Source: Anaerolineales bacterium (lineage in GTDB: Bacteria > Chloroflexota > Anaerolineae > Anaerolineales > Villigracilaceae). From it: DNA of 29,840 nt. The notes below the pieces were generated by a model. The model saw nothing but the letters and a program-made list of their open reading frames with translations. It made no database searches and was not told the DNA's origin. Of this stretch, positions 1-7,977 are shown piece by piece. The translations under genes were made by a program, and so were the position numbers. Every line of letters begins with the position of its first letter. Position 1 is the first letter of the stretch. The stretch covers positions 1 to 29,840 of the forward strand of contig JADGQD010000002.1 in NCBI GenBank assembly GCA_017882065.1, written 5' to 3'.

Positions 1-81
1 AACGAACTCAAGAAACCCATCCAGGAGGCCGTCGCAGCCTGCGGATGGACGTACAAAGGCGTGGCCTTCGGAAAACTGTAG
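1..81 (+). CDS. 3' end of a gene cut by the window edge, unknown product
   Basis: The frame is open from base 1 to a TAG at 79-81 and gives 26 residues ending in GWTYKGVAFGKL. The start lies outside the window. A strong hairpin follows 9 bp after the stop, as expected at the end of a real gene. The tail is too short to assign a family; a flavodoxin-like fold is possible but this is only a guess from the alternating hydrophobic pattern. Confidence 0.55.
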   Translation, partial: NELKKPIQEAVAACGWTYKGVAFGKL

Positions 82-90
82 AGCTCGCGA

Positions 91-138
91 TAAAACATTT
101 CGGGGAGCAGCGTACAAACTGCTCCCCGAAATGTTTTA
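91..138. terminator. Bidirectional intrinsic terminator, perfect 20-bp stem
   Basis: Arms at 91-110 and 119-138 are exact reverse complements around the 8-nt loop CGTACAAA. The stem has a GC-rich core (CGGGGAGCAG) flanked by an A-rich outer left side and a T-rich outer right side, so a U-rich tail is produced on either strand. It lies between two convergent genes ending at 81 (plus) and 164 (minus), and probably stops both. Confidence 0.9.
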
Positions 139-163
139 CCCTTCTCCCGTCTCGTACCGGACC

Positions 164-1429
164 CTATTCCTGCCGGCGGATCTCCGGTAAGAATATCCAG
201 GTTACCACAACAAAGATCAGTAAAATCCCTGCGCTGAGCATGACCGTCACCGGCGAACCCAGTTTCTGGGCAACGCCACCCGCCAGCAACGCGCCGATCG
301 GGATCAAGCCATTGAACACCAAGGCATAGACCCCCATCACCCGGCCGCGCAAATTGTCCGGCACCCGGGACTGGATTAGGGCATTGCTGTTGTTGGTCAT
401 CATCATCATGCCCCACCCGATCACCGCCAGTATCGCCAGGGAGAGCGGCAGCCAGCGCACCCAGGCAAAGAAAAACAGCGCCGCGGGTGCGACCAAAAAA
501 CCCACCATCCACAACTTGCCACGAATCTTTTGCCTGGTCATGGATGCCAGCATGAGCGCGCTGATCAGCGCCCCAAAACCGCGGGCGGAGACCAGCAAAC
601 CATTGGTGACCTCGTTCCCGTGGAGAACATCCGTGGCCCAGGCAGGCAGCAGATTCATTAGCCCAAAACCGAACATGGCCACCAGGCCCACTGATCCGGT
701 CAGGCTGAGGACCAGGCGGTTGGTAAAAACATAACGCAACCCTTCGACGATCTCCGCCACGGCATTCGATCGGCGTGACGGCTGCACATCCATTTTAATG
801 CGCATGAGCAACAGTGCCACGATCACTGCGATGAAGGAGACACCGTTCAGGATGAAACACCAGGCCGGTCCAAAGGCGGCATAGGTCAGGCCCGCCACCG
901 ATGGGCCAACCACGGTGGCGATGTTGAACATGGTTGAGTTCAGGGCGATGGCGTTGGTCATTTCCTCACGAGGAACCAATTCCATCACAAAGGAGACGCG
1001 CGCCGGGGCGTCAAAGGCGTTGGCCACCCCCAGCAGGAACGCCAAGATGAGGACGTGCCAGGGTCTGACAATATTGGCAAATGTCAATCCGCCCAGGATG
1101 AATGCCAGTGCCAACATCGAGGTTTGCGTGATGACCATCAGGTTCCGGCGTGAGATGCGGTCGGCGACCACGCCGCCAAAGAGAGTGAAAAGCCAGGTCG
1201 CCACCCCGCCTACGAACGCCACCAACCCGAGATAGGCTGTGGACCGGGTAAGCTGGTAGACCAGGTATCCTTGGGCAGTGCTTTGCATCCAGGTGCCCAT
1301 CAGCGACACGACCTGGCCAAAAAACCACAGCCGGTAGTTGTAATGTTTCAGGGACGCAAAAGTTTCCTGCAGGCGCAGGGGAACTTTCCCATTCTGTGTA
1401 TTCTCGCCACCGATCAATAGACACCTCAA
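164..1429 (-). CDS. MFS transporter, EntS/MFS_3-like exporter
   Basis: A 421-residue polytopic membrane protein of normal length for 12 transmembrane helices. The N-terminal part (RLWFFGQVVSLMGTWMQ) and the cytoplasmic loop GGVVADRISRRN after helix 2 match the MFS_3 group, which includes enterobactin exporter EntS and macrolide efflux proteins. The role is inferred to be proton-driven export of a small molecule; the substrate is unknown. The start is uncertain: the frame has no early ATG. A TTG at 1429 is used here, and a second TTG at 1417 sits 4 nt behind AGGTG and may be the true start. It lies downstream of nrdJ on the same strand, separated by a hairpin. Confidence 0.88.
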   Translation of the reverse strand: MRCLLIGGENTQNGKVPLRLQETFASLKHYNYRLWFFGQVVSLMGTWMQSTAQGYLVYQLTRSTAYLGLVAFVGGVATWLFTLFGGVVADRISRRNLMVITQTSMLALAFILGGLTFANIVRPWHVLILAFLLGVANAFDAPARVSFVMELVPREEMTNAIALNSTMFNIATVVGPSVAGLTYAAFGPAWCFILNGVSFIAVIVALLLMRIKMDVQPSRRSNAVAEIVEGLRYVFTNRLVLSLTGSVGLVAMFGFGLMNLLPAWATDVLHGNEVTNGLLVSARGFGALISALMLASMTRQKIRGKLWMVGFLVAPAALFFFAWVRWLPLSLAILAVIGWGMMMMTNNSNALIQSRVPDNLRGRVMGVYALVFNGLIPIGALLAGGVAQKLGSPVTVMLSAGILLIFVVVTWIFLPEIRRQE

Positions 1430-1489
1430 TACAATAAACTCGCCGGGAGGGCCGGCAAGGGTGAATTATACGCTTTTTGTCTTAAAACC

Positions 1490-1519
1490 GAATAAGCAGA
1501 GAATTATCTCTGCTCATTC
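1490..1519 (-). terminator. Probable terminator downstream of nrdJ
   Basis: Arms AGCAGAGA (1495-1502) and TCTCTGCT (1507-1514) pair around the loop ATTA. After one mismatch they extend by GAAT/ATTC. On the minus strand the stem is followed by a moderately T-rich run (CGGTTTTAAG). The weak tail lowers confidence. Confidence 0.55.
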
Positions 1520-1543
1520 TTCCGCAACAAATGCCGAACGTAT

Positions 1544-4177
1544 TTAGCACTCGCTATACCCGCAGGTATAACACTTGCGGCAGCCTTCTTCATTCACCAT
1601 GGTAGCCTCGCCACACTCCGGGCACAGGTCACCCATCTTCACGACAGAGACGGCGGGTTCACCCTGGGTGAAATTCCCGTTGCCATTGGCAGGCTGGGGG
1701 TCAGCTTGCGCATCAGATTCCGTTACCTGATGCGTTTTCCGGCCGTTCAAATACTCGTCCAGAACCTGCCCCACCCCGTCTGGCAGGGAACGCACCCGGT
1801 TCGGGCCAAAGCCCAGCGAGCGCCCGCCGCCAATGCCGGAGAGCTGGCGCACCACCTCGGACAGGCGTTCACGCGGGGCGATGGGCGAGGCCAGCCGCAG
1901 GATGTACGAGATGAGCCGCCCGATGGCTTCCGAGACGGCGGCGGTCTCCGACCCGGCCTTAGCTGTGTTAATGAAGACTTCAAACGGCTGCTTGCCGCCG
2001 TTCTCGTTGACGGTGATGAAGGCTTTTCCGAGCGGTGTCTCGACCCGGAAGGTGTTACCGGGGAGTAAGCGCGGGCGCGGCTTTTTGGACTCGTGCCAGG
2101 CGGCAAGTTGGGTGGCGATCTCCGTCTCCGAGACGGGTTTCCCGCCACCGTTGTTGCCAAAGGGCAGGACGACGATCCCGGTAGGGACAGGGGGAGCCTG
2201 CTTTTTCTGCGCGGTTGCCTTGGTCTCCAGCACCACCTTCTCGCGCGAGCCGGTCACGTAAACCGTGATGCCCTTGCATCCCAGTTCCCAGGCCAGCAGG
2301 TAGGCCTCGGCCACGTCTTCCTGGCTGGCGTCTTCGGGAAAATTGATCGTCTTGGAGAGGGAATTGTCCACGAACGCCTGGAGGGCGGCCTGCATGTGGA
2401 CGTGATCTTCTGCGGGGATGTCTCCCGCCACCACAAACACGTTCCGCAGCGTTTCCGGGACTTCGGGGATATCCTGGCATGTGCCATGCTGCATCACACG
2501 CTCGATAATTTCCTGGCGCGCTTCCCCGGTGATCCCGGCCTTTTCCAAGGCCAAGTCGAAGCGCGGGCTGGCATAGGTCAATTGCAGGTCCTTGCCGTTG
2601 TCGTTAACGTGACGCACGTACGCCAGGGCGAAGACCGGCTCGCAACCGTAGCCTTCGCATCCGGCCACCGTGGCAATCGTTCCGGTGGGGGCCACGGTGG
2701 TTTGGGCGGCATTGCGGATGCCAAATTTTTGGATTCCTTCAAGGATTCCATCCCAATCCAGCGCTGGCCGGCCCCACTCACCGGTGTACGGCGTCAGTGG
2801 CCGGGGTGGCTGCCATTGCTTACTCTCAAAATCGTAGATGCTGCCCTTGATGGAGGGAAATGCCCCGCGCTCGCGCGCCAGGACTACGCTGGTCCGCACG
2901 GCATGGTAACGGACGAACTCCATCACCTGCGCCCCGAACCCCTGTCCCTCTGGTGAGCCATAGCGCACACCCACATGGTACATTACGTCTGCCAGGCCCA
3001 TGATACCCAGTCCGATGCGGCGCGCCCGATGCGCGGCCTCTTTCAGTTGCGGCACTGCCGGGACGTAGGCGTTGGCGTCCACCACATCATCCAGAAAGCG
3101 GGTGGCGGATTCGACGCTGCGGCGCAGGCCGTCCCAATCCACCTGTCCATCCGCTCCACAGTGTTCGGCCAGGTTGACCGAACCCAGACAGCAATTCTCA
3201 TAAGGTCCGAGCCATTGTTCGCCACATGGATTGGTTGCCTCGAGCGGATACAGGTGCGGGACCGGGTTACTACGGTTGGCCGCATCCAGGAATAATAGCC
3301 CCGGCTCTCCGTTATGGTGTGCCTGGTTGACGATTTTGGCGAAAAGCTCGCCTGCCCGCACCGTCTTATAGGTGCGCAGCGGGATACCCTTCGCCCGGGC
3401 CTGTTCCGGCGTACCGCTGAAACCGCGGTATTCCGGCGCGGTCACATCCGGGAAAACCAGATCCCAGTCGGCGTCATCCTTCACCGCCTGCATGAACGCG
3501 TCGGTGATGCCGACCGATATATTGAAGTTGGTGATCTGGTTCTCATTGGTTTTGCAGTTGACGAACTCTTCGATATCCGGATGGTCCACACGCAGGACGC
3601 CCATGTTGGCGCCCCTACGGCTTCCGCCTTGAGCTATCTCCCCAAAGGCATGATCATAGACCCGCAGGAACCCCACCGGACCGGTGGCTTGTCCTGCCGA
3701 CGATTTGACGAGTGCTCCCTTGGGCCGCAACCGCGAGAACGAGAAGCCGTTCCCTCCGCCAGTCTGCTGGATGAGCGCCGCGTCCCGCAGGGATTGGAAG
3801 ATGCCCGCCGGGTCGCGGCCCATATCGTCGGTGATCGGCAGGACGAAGCACGCGGCAAGTTGTCCCAGGGGCGTACCCGCGCCGGTAAAAGTGGGAGAAT
3901 TGGGGAAAAATTTCCTGGAGATCAATAAAACATAAAACTCGCGGGCGCGGACCATCACGTCGCCGCCGTAGGATTCCTCGGCTTTGGCAATGTGATATGC
4001 GACCCGCCAGAACATCTCCTCGATGGTCTCCGCCGGATTCCCGTCATCGCCTCGGCGGACGTAACGGCGGACCAGCACCTGGCGGGCGTTCTCGGTCAAT
4101 TCCACACCAGGGAGATCGGTGGGAACCGGCGGGGTAGACAATGTTTTCTTTTTCGAGACGAGTGTCGTCGCAGCCAT
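1544..4177 (-). CDS. nrdJ: Vitamin B12-dependent ribonucleoside-diphosphate reductase (class II)
   Basis: Reduces ribonucleotides to deoxyribonucleotides with adenosylcobalamin as radical source. Numbering from the upstream ATG at 4192, the class I/II catalytic motif NPCGEQ is at 321-326 (N321, C323, E325). The paired redox cysteines are C115 (AACFVLP) and one of C334/C335 (ENCCLGSVNL). Glycine-rich substrate-binding motifs TGGGNGFSF and GGSRRGANMG are present. The C-terminus has CPEC and CRKCYTCGYSEC, the cysteine-rich tail that relays electrons in NrdJ. The ATG at 4177 is chosen because GGAG lies 9 nt before it; the ATG at 4192 (five residues longer) has no ribosome binding site. It follows nrdR on the same strand and is probably co-transcribed. 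The length of 877 residues is normal for the large NrdJ form. Confidence 0.97.
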   Translation of the reverse strand: MAATTLVSKKKTLSTPPVPTDLPGVELTENARQVLVRRYVRRGDDGNPAETIEEMFWRVAYHIAKAEESYGGDVMVRAREFYVLLISRKFFPNSPTFTGAGTPLGQLAACFVLPITDDMGRDPAGIFQSLRDAALIQQTGGGNGFSFSRLRPKGALVKSSAGQATGPVGFLRVYDHAFGEIAQGGSRRGANMGVLRVDHPDIEEFVNCKTNENQITNFNISVGITDAFMQAVKDDADWDLVFPDVTAPEYRGFSGTPEQARAKGIPLRTYKTVRAGELFAKIVNQAHHNGEPGLLFLDAANRSNPVPHLYPLEATNPCGEQWLGPYENCCLGSVNLAEHCGADGQVDWDGLRRSVESATRFLDDVVDANAYVPAVPQLKEAAHRARRIGLGIMGLADVMYHVGVRYGSPEGQGFGAQVMEFVRYHAVRTSVVLARERGAFPSIKGSIYDFESKQWQPPRPLTPYTGEWGRPALDWDGILEGIQKFGIRNAAQTTVAPTGTIATVAGCEGYGCEPVFALAYVRHVNDNGKDLQLTYASPRFDLALEKAGITGEARQEIIERVMQHGTCQDIPEVPETLRNVFVVAGDIPAEDHVHMQAALQAFVDNSLSKTINFPEDASQEDVAEAYLLAWELGCKGITVYVTGSREKVVLETKATAQKKQAPPVPTGIVVLPFGNNGGGKPVSETEIATQLAAWHESKKPRPRLLPGNTFRVETPLGKAFITVNENGGKQPFEVFINTAKAGSETAAVSEAIGRLISYILRLASPIAPRERLSEVVRQLSGIGGGRSLGFGPNRVRSLPDGVGQVLDEYLNGRKTHQVTESDAQADPQPANGNGNFTQGEPAVSVVKMGDLCPECGEATMVNEEGCRKCYTCGYSEC

Positions 4178-4251
4178 GCTGGGTTTCTCCATATGCAGTT
4201 AAGATTCTTTCATGCCGATAAAAGTAGAGGCGCAAGAAAAGCTACAAACAC

Positions 4252-4290
4252 GCACCGATATTCCGCCCCAGATACGGGAACCATCGGTGC
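4252..4290. repeat. Inverted repeat in the nrdR-nrdJ gap
   Basis: GCACCGAT (4252-4259) and ATCGGTGC (4283-4290) are perfect complements separated by 23 nt. They lie in the 123-bp gap between nrdR and the preferred nrdJ start. This could be a processing or attenuation hairpin, or a regulator site. No T-run follows, so it is not a convincing terminator. Confidence 0.45.
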
Positions 4291-4300
4291 ACGATAAAAT

Positions 4301-4753
4301 TTATGATTCTAACAAAAGGCGATCAATCTCGTTGCGCAGGGCGTGCAAATCGTCCAACCGCAAATAAACAATTGCATAGCGGATATAAGCAATCTGGTCC
4401 AGCTCCTTCAATCCCTTAATGACCAGATCGCCAACCACGCGTGACGAAATTTCGGATTTACCCTGGTGCTGAAGTGCCGCTTCAACTTGTCCCAACAGCC
4501 GTTCGATATCCGCCGCAGAGACCGGACGTTTGGCGCAGGCGATACGGATGCCGCGTTCCAATTTCCCCCGATCGAACTCCTCGCGCGTCCCATCCTGCTT
4601 GACGATCAAAGGCGTTGCCAGGATCGGGCGTTCATAACTGCTGAATCTTTGTCCACATTTCAGGCATTCCCGCCGGCGGCGGATGCCCCCGTGACTGTCG
4701 TGGGTGGTATCAATTACTTTTGAGTCGTCGTGCTGGCAGTATGGGCATCGCAT
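4301..4753 (-). CDS. nrdR: Transcriptional repressor NrdR
   Basis: A zinc-ribbon and ATP-cone repressor of ribonucleotide reductase genes. The product begins MRCPYC with the zinc ribbon CPYC...CLKCGQRF (residues 3-35), followed by the arginine-rich GIRRRREC. An ATP-cone domain runs from about residue 45 to 135 (VKQDGTREEFDRGKLERGI). The open frame extends to 4972, but NrdR proteins start at MxCPYC. The ATG at 4753 has GGAG 8 nt upstream, and 150 residues is the standard NrdR length. The upstream region carries a promoter and two NrdR-box-like palindromes, suggesting autoregulation, with nrdJ downstream as the natural target. Confidence 0.96.
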   Translation of the reverse strand: MRCPYCQHDDSKVIDTTHDSHGGIRRRRECLKCGQRFSSYERPILATPLIVKQDGTREEFDRGKLERGIRIACAKRPVSAADIERLLGQVEAALQHQGKSEISSRVVGDLVIKGLKELDQIAYIRYAIVYLRLDDLHALRNEIDRLLLES

Positions 4754-4787
4754 GACCATCACTCCGTGAAAATTAGAACAAATGTAG

Positions 4788-4834
4788 CCGCCATATTTGG
4801 TGGTTTGGTAAATAAAATCCCCTGTATATGGGGC
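4788..4834. promoter_or_regulatory. Tandem NrdR-box-like operator
   Basis: Two 16-bp imperfect palindromes, CCGCCATATTTGGTGG (4788-4803) and CCCCTGTATATGGGGC (4819-4834). Both keep the conserved C at position 4, the central TA and the G at position 13 of the known NrdR box, although the outer bases are richer in C/G. Their equivalent positions are 31 bp apart, close to three helical turns, which is the usual arrangement of paired NrdR boxes. They lie between the predicted transcription start and nrdR. Confidence 0.6.
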
Positions 4835-4847
4835 TAAATTTGTCAAT

Positions 4848-4876
4848 ATTCTAACATAATTGCCAGACCTAAACAA
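4848..4876 (-). promoter_or_regulatory. Predicted sigma-70-type promoter of nrdR-nrdJ
   Basis: On the minus strand, TTGTTT (4871-4876) is followed after 17 bp by TAGAAT (4848-4853). The -10 matches five of six consensus bases and the -35 three of six. It would place the start of transcription just upstream of the NrdR-box-like pair. Confidence 0.5.
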
Positions 4877-4926
4877 GAGTACAAACGGGTGATTTACCTT
4901 AATATATAGCCATTTATCTACAAACC

Positions 4927-5217
4927 GTGGGATATTTAGGCGGCTTGCGCGATGCGATCGAAGCCGGCGCAAATGTGATCTGCAAGAGCGAAACGATTGC
5001 TCCCAACGCGGGTGGTTTCACCAAAGTTGACCTACAGGTTGAGATACATCTCCCTGGTAAAGCGCCTAACCAAATTTCCACTTGCTGTTCGGTAGAGCTG
5101 GATTCGCAGGACCAAGTATTATCCGGCATGAGTGTGCCAGTTAAAGTGGATCCAAAAAAGCTACAGCGTATTTTTCTAAATGTCCCCTGGGCAAAGCCCT
5201 GGATTTTTGGGAACTAA
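4927..5217 (+). CDS. Small protein or gene remnant, unknown
   Basis: A GTG-started frame of 96 residues with no clear ribosome binding site. The middle part (VDLQVEIHLPGKAP, then SGMSVPVKVDPKKLQ) has the pattern of a small beta-barrel-like segment seen in some bacterial membrane-associated proteins, where a PPG turn and a GxxVPVxxDP motif recur. The N-terminus overlaps the upstream region of nrdR, so it is probably not native. It is followed 3 bp later by another small frame. It may be the back half of a decayed gene. Function not assigned. Confidence 0.35.
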   Translation: MGYLGGLRDAIEAGANVICKSETIAPNAGGFTKVDLQVEIHLPGKAPNQISTCCSVELDSQDQVLSGMSVPVKVDPKKLQRIFLNVPWAKPWIFGN

Positions 5218-5220
5218 TTT

Positions 5221-5523
5221 ATGTCAATCGTCAAATTCCAACCCCAGCCAGGCGAGAGCATTCTCTATCGTAACATCCCCAACCGAAAATGGTATCTGAT
5301 CGCCTGGAAAATCGGCAGTGGTATTGTGGGCATCACCATTCTGACCTTCATAATATTTTCAATGCTCGCAGGTCCAACAGAGGCTGCTTTCATTTCCTTC
5401 CTGCCAGCCTGGGCAGCCAGCCTGCTGACCAAATCCCTATATCCTCCCGTAGCATTGCAGAGGAGTATACTGTTCCCAGATGGGCAGGGAAGCGTTTTTA
5501 GAAGCAGCCGAGCCTTACGTTAG
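5221..5523 (+). CDS. Small membrane protein, probably truncated
   Basis: A 100-residue frame. The N-terminus (FQPQPGESILYRNIPNRKWY) followed by a strong transmembrane helix (about residues 32-50) resembles bacterial membrane proteins with a PH-like domain, but the domain after the second hydrophobic stretch is missing. The last 20 residues (FPDGQGSVFRSSRALR) look unrelated. A different frame at 5480-5596 (starting MGREAFLEAAEPYVSKMWPL) reads more like protein, suggesting a deletion or frameshift around 5470. A weak candidate for a functional gene. Confidence 0.4.
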   Translation: MSIVKFQPQPGESILYRNIPNRKWYLIAWKIGSGIVGITILTFIIFSMLAGPTEAAFISFLPAWAASLLTKSLYPPVALQRSILFPDGQGSVFRSSRALR

Positions 5524-5682
5524 CAAAATGTGGCCCCTGGTGACACGGATGTATGTATGGGGCCTATTAAGAAACCGGGCATACGGTTTGCGGTGATCGG
5601 GATGTCCACCTTTCTGTGGTATGAAATGTAATCTGCGAGGAATCGGCGGCCTTCAAAAAATATTGAAATATTTTCATTAAAT
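5524..5682. other. Gene-poor spacer with coding-like remnants
   Basis: No intact gene is seen here. Short frames ending at 5596 (MYVWGLLRNRAYGLR) and near 5630 (IKKPGIRFAVIGMSTF) look like ends of lost proteins. The stretch runs into the AT-rich promoter of the next gene. Confidence 0.4.
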
Positions 5683-5711
5683 TTGACATAAGTGTCAATT
5701 CGGCCTATAAT
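5683..5711 (+). promoter_or_regulatory. Perfect consensus promoter with overlapping palindrome
   Basis: TTGACA (5683-5688), a 17-bp spacer, then TATAAT (5706-5711): a perfect match to the sigma-70 consensus. The -35 is also the left arm of the palindrome TTGACATAAGTGTCAA (5683-5698), a 6-4-6 inverted repeat placed where a repressor would block polymerase. It drives the DeoR gene and probably the importer behind it; autoregulation is likely. Confidence 0.85.
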
Positions 5712-5733
5712 GCTTTCATATCATTTGGTTTGG

Positions 5734-6513
5734 ATGCAAATGACCAATACTTCCAGAAAACGAAGTAATCGAAAAGCAGATCTGGTGCGTTTGTTGCAGG
5801 CGGATGATGCAAGGTTAATTGACGACTTGGCAGCTTCCACCGCGGTTAGCAGTTCCACTTTACGGCGCGAACTGCGCGACTTGGTCGCGGATGGGGTCGT
5901 ACGGATCAATGTGGGTCGGGTTTCATTGGCCACTCCATTCAAGGAATATCCATTTGTCATCCGCACGGTGTTCAACACGGAAGAAAAAATCCGGATCGCA
6001 CGTGCGGCCCTGGATCTGGTCCAAAACGGCGACACCATCTTTCTCGCCGGAGGCACGACGACGCTGGAGTTCGCCAAACTGCTGCCGGGTCGCCGCAGGT
6101 TGACCGTTATCACGAATGTGTTGCGGGTGGTGAATACACTGGTCGATAAAGCCGGCATCGAATTGATTGTTTTGGGGGGCGCAGTCCGACCCGGCGAGCA
6201 TACTTTACACGGTCATCTTACTGAATGGGGCGTGAATCAATTTCGAGCCGATAAGTTTATATACGGCATTGAAGCGATCAGTCTGCAGCATGGCCTGACA
6301 CATAGTCAATTGCTGGAGGTAAACACTGACCGGGCCCTTGCCGATGCATCCACCCAGGTGATCGTCCTGGCCGACCATACCAAGTTCGGTAAGGTCGCGC
6401 CGGTAATGGTCCTGCCCATTGAGAAGGTAAATATTCTGGTGACCGGCCGTGAACTGCCAGACAGCGAAGCGGAAGGGTTGCGCGCCAAAAACATACGCGT
6501 CATTCTTGCTTAA
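5734..6513 (+). CDS. DeoR-family transcriptional regulator
   Basis: A sugar-responsive repressor. The N-terminal winged helix-turn-helix is at about residues 15-60 (LIDDLAASTAVSSSTLRREL). The DeoR C-terminal sensor domain, which binds a sugar phosphate, follows at about 80-240, with the phosphate-binding pattern FLAGGTTTLEFA and the late motif VLADHTKFG. The frame runs back to a GTG at 5692, but that codon lies inside the promoter. The ATG at 5734 (or 5740) lies about 16-22 nt from the predicted transcription start and gives 259 residues, the family norm. There is little Shine-Dalgarno sequence. It precedes a sugar importer, its likely target along with itself. Confidence 0.93.
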   Translation: MQMTNTSRKRSNRKADLVRLLQADDARLIDDLAASTAVSSSTLRRELRDLVADGVVRINVGRVSLATPFKEYPFVIRTVFNTEEKIRIARAALDLVQNGDTIFLAGGTTTLEFAKLLPGRRRLTVITNVLRVVNTLVDKAGIELIVLGGAVRPGEHTLHGHLTEWGVNQFRADKFIYGIEAISLQHGLTHSQLLEVNTDRALADASTQVIVLADHTKFGKVAPVMVLPIEKVNILVTGRELPDSEAEGLRAKNIRVILA

Positions 6514-6628
6514 GGATGGCTGGATATTCTTGACGAAAAGGAGGTGCCCTGCGAATAGTACCAAGCTGGATCAAATTACCAAACCGTTATAGTGAATAGA
6601 AACCAATAATCTCCAAGGAGGATGTTTC

Positions 6629-7963
6629 ATGAGTGCTAAAAGTTTTCGCGTTATAAGTATCGCCGTCATTCTGGTGATGTTGTTCACCGCTTGTGGCAAG
6701 ACTACCCCAGCTACCGGCTCAACCAAAGAGAAGGTCAATCTGACCTTCTGGTACTGGGCTGAGTCGGACGCACCCGGCGCGGATGCCTGGATGACCGAGT
6801 CGGTGGAAGCCTACAAGCAGGTCAATCCCAACGTCACGATCAATGTCGTTCCGCAGTCGACGGATACCCTGATCAGCGCCTTCCAGTCGGCTGTAACGGC
6901 CAAGAGCGGGCCTGACATCGCCTCTCAGTGGGCCACCGGCCCGGTTCTGGGCTTTGTCTGGCAGGACGCCCTTGTCCCGATCAGCGATTATGTTTCCGCC
7001 GATGAAATAAAGAACTGGCTGAACACTAATGAGAACACGTACAACGGGAAAGTCTGGGGCGCCTCGATGTACCTGATCGGCATCGAGATCATGTATAACA
7101 AGGCCATGTTCGCCCAGGCCGGGGTGACCCCGCCCGCCAGCGGACGCTGGACGTGGGACGAGTTCATCACCGCTTGCGAAAAACTCAAAACCGCCGGCAT
7201 CACTCCTTTCATCGCGGGTGACAAGGACGGCTACGGCGGCGCCTGGTGGTTCGCCCATGTCGGCATGCAGGGTCTCGACTCGACCGACGACCTGCGCCAG
7301 GCCATCATCGGGAACAAGGACTTCACCGACCCGCATTATACCGGTTGGTACAGCTCTTTGGACGAGATGGTCAAGAAAGGCTATTTCAATGAGGATGTGA
7401 TGTCGCTCGACCTCTCCCAGGGCGCACAGGCCTTCTCGCAAGGCCAGGGCGCCATGTCCTGGGGAACCGACGGTATGATCAAGCAGGCCCTGACTGACCT
7501 GGGCGCGGACAAGGTCGGCGTGATGCGCACTCCCCAGTTGGGAGCCGGCAAGCTGGCTGACACCGGCAATGCGACCCAGTCGATCACCTTCTTCCTCACC
7601 AAGTGGAGCGCGCATCCGCAGGAAGCCGCAGATTTCCTCGTCTACCTGCACACTGCCGACCGGCTCACCTCCTGGTACCAGCATACGGGAGTCATCGCCG
7701 CCGATGCGCGCTTCGACCGCAACCTGGTCACCGACCCCGTGCTCAAGCAGATGGTGGAGTGGGAAACGACCGGTCCGCAGATCTGGCTGGAGAACTTCCT
7801 GCCCGGTCAGCTTGACAGCGATGCCGACCTGACCGCCGGCCAGATGATCTTCTCCCAGAGCGGGACTCCCGCCGATGCGGCTGCACTGTGGCAGCGTTCC
7901 GCCGAAACCTGGCGTAACCAGCATCCGGACGAATTGACCAATTGGAAGAACTGGCAGCAATAA
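6629..7963 (+). CDS. Sugar ABC transporter substrate-binding lipoprotein (family 1)
   Basis: A 444-residue extracellular solute-binding protein. The signal peptide ends in the lipobox FTAC, with C22 the lipidated cysteine. The mature part begins with VNLTFWYWAES, the typical first strand of family 1 binding proteins such as MalE/UgpB. IEIMYNKAMFAQAGV and the later ITFFLTKWSAHPQEAADFLVYL are further family hallmarks. It captures a sugar or sugar conjugate for the two permeases downstream. AAGGAGG lies 8 nt before the ATG. It sits 115 bp after the DeoR gene with no strong promoter between, so it probably shares that promoter. The ligand cannot be predicted. Confidence 0.95.
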   Translation: MSAKSFRVISIAVILVMLFTACGKTTPATGSTKEKVNLTFWYWAESDAPGADAWMTESVEAYKQVNPNVTINVVPQSTDTLISAFQSAVTAKSGPDIASQWATGPVLGFVWQDALVPISDYVSADEIKNWLNTNENTYNGKVWGASMYLIGIEIMYNKAMFAQAGVTPPASGRWTWDEFITACEKLKTAGITPFIAGDKDGYGGAWWFAHVGMQGLDSTDDLRQAIIGNKDFTDPHYTGWYSSLDEMVKKGYFNEDVMSLDLSQGAQAFSQGQGAMSWGTDGMIKQALTDLGADKVGVMRTPQLGAGKLADTGNATQSITFFLTKWSAHPQEAADFLVYLHTADRLTSWYQHTGVIAADARFDRNLVTDPVLKQMVEWETTGPQIWLENFLPGQLDSDADLTAGQMIFSQSGTPADAAALWQRSAETWRNQHPDELTNWKNWQQ

Positions 7964-7977
7964 AGCTCTAGAACCCC

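Noticed and set aside
2093..2956. 287-residue plus-strand frame inside nrdJ
   Set aside because: Lies fully opposite a well-conserved class II reductase and has no family features or ribosome binding site.
4754..4972. Extended N-terminus of NrdR up to 4972
   Set aside because: This stretch contains the promoter and NrdR-like boxes; NrdR proteins begin at MxCPYC.
5692..5733. GTG at 5692 as start of the first DeoR gene
   Set aside because: It falls between the -35 and -10 of a perfect promoter, so it would not be in the transcript.
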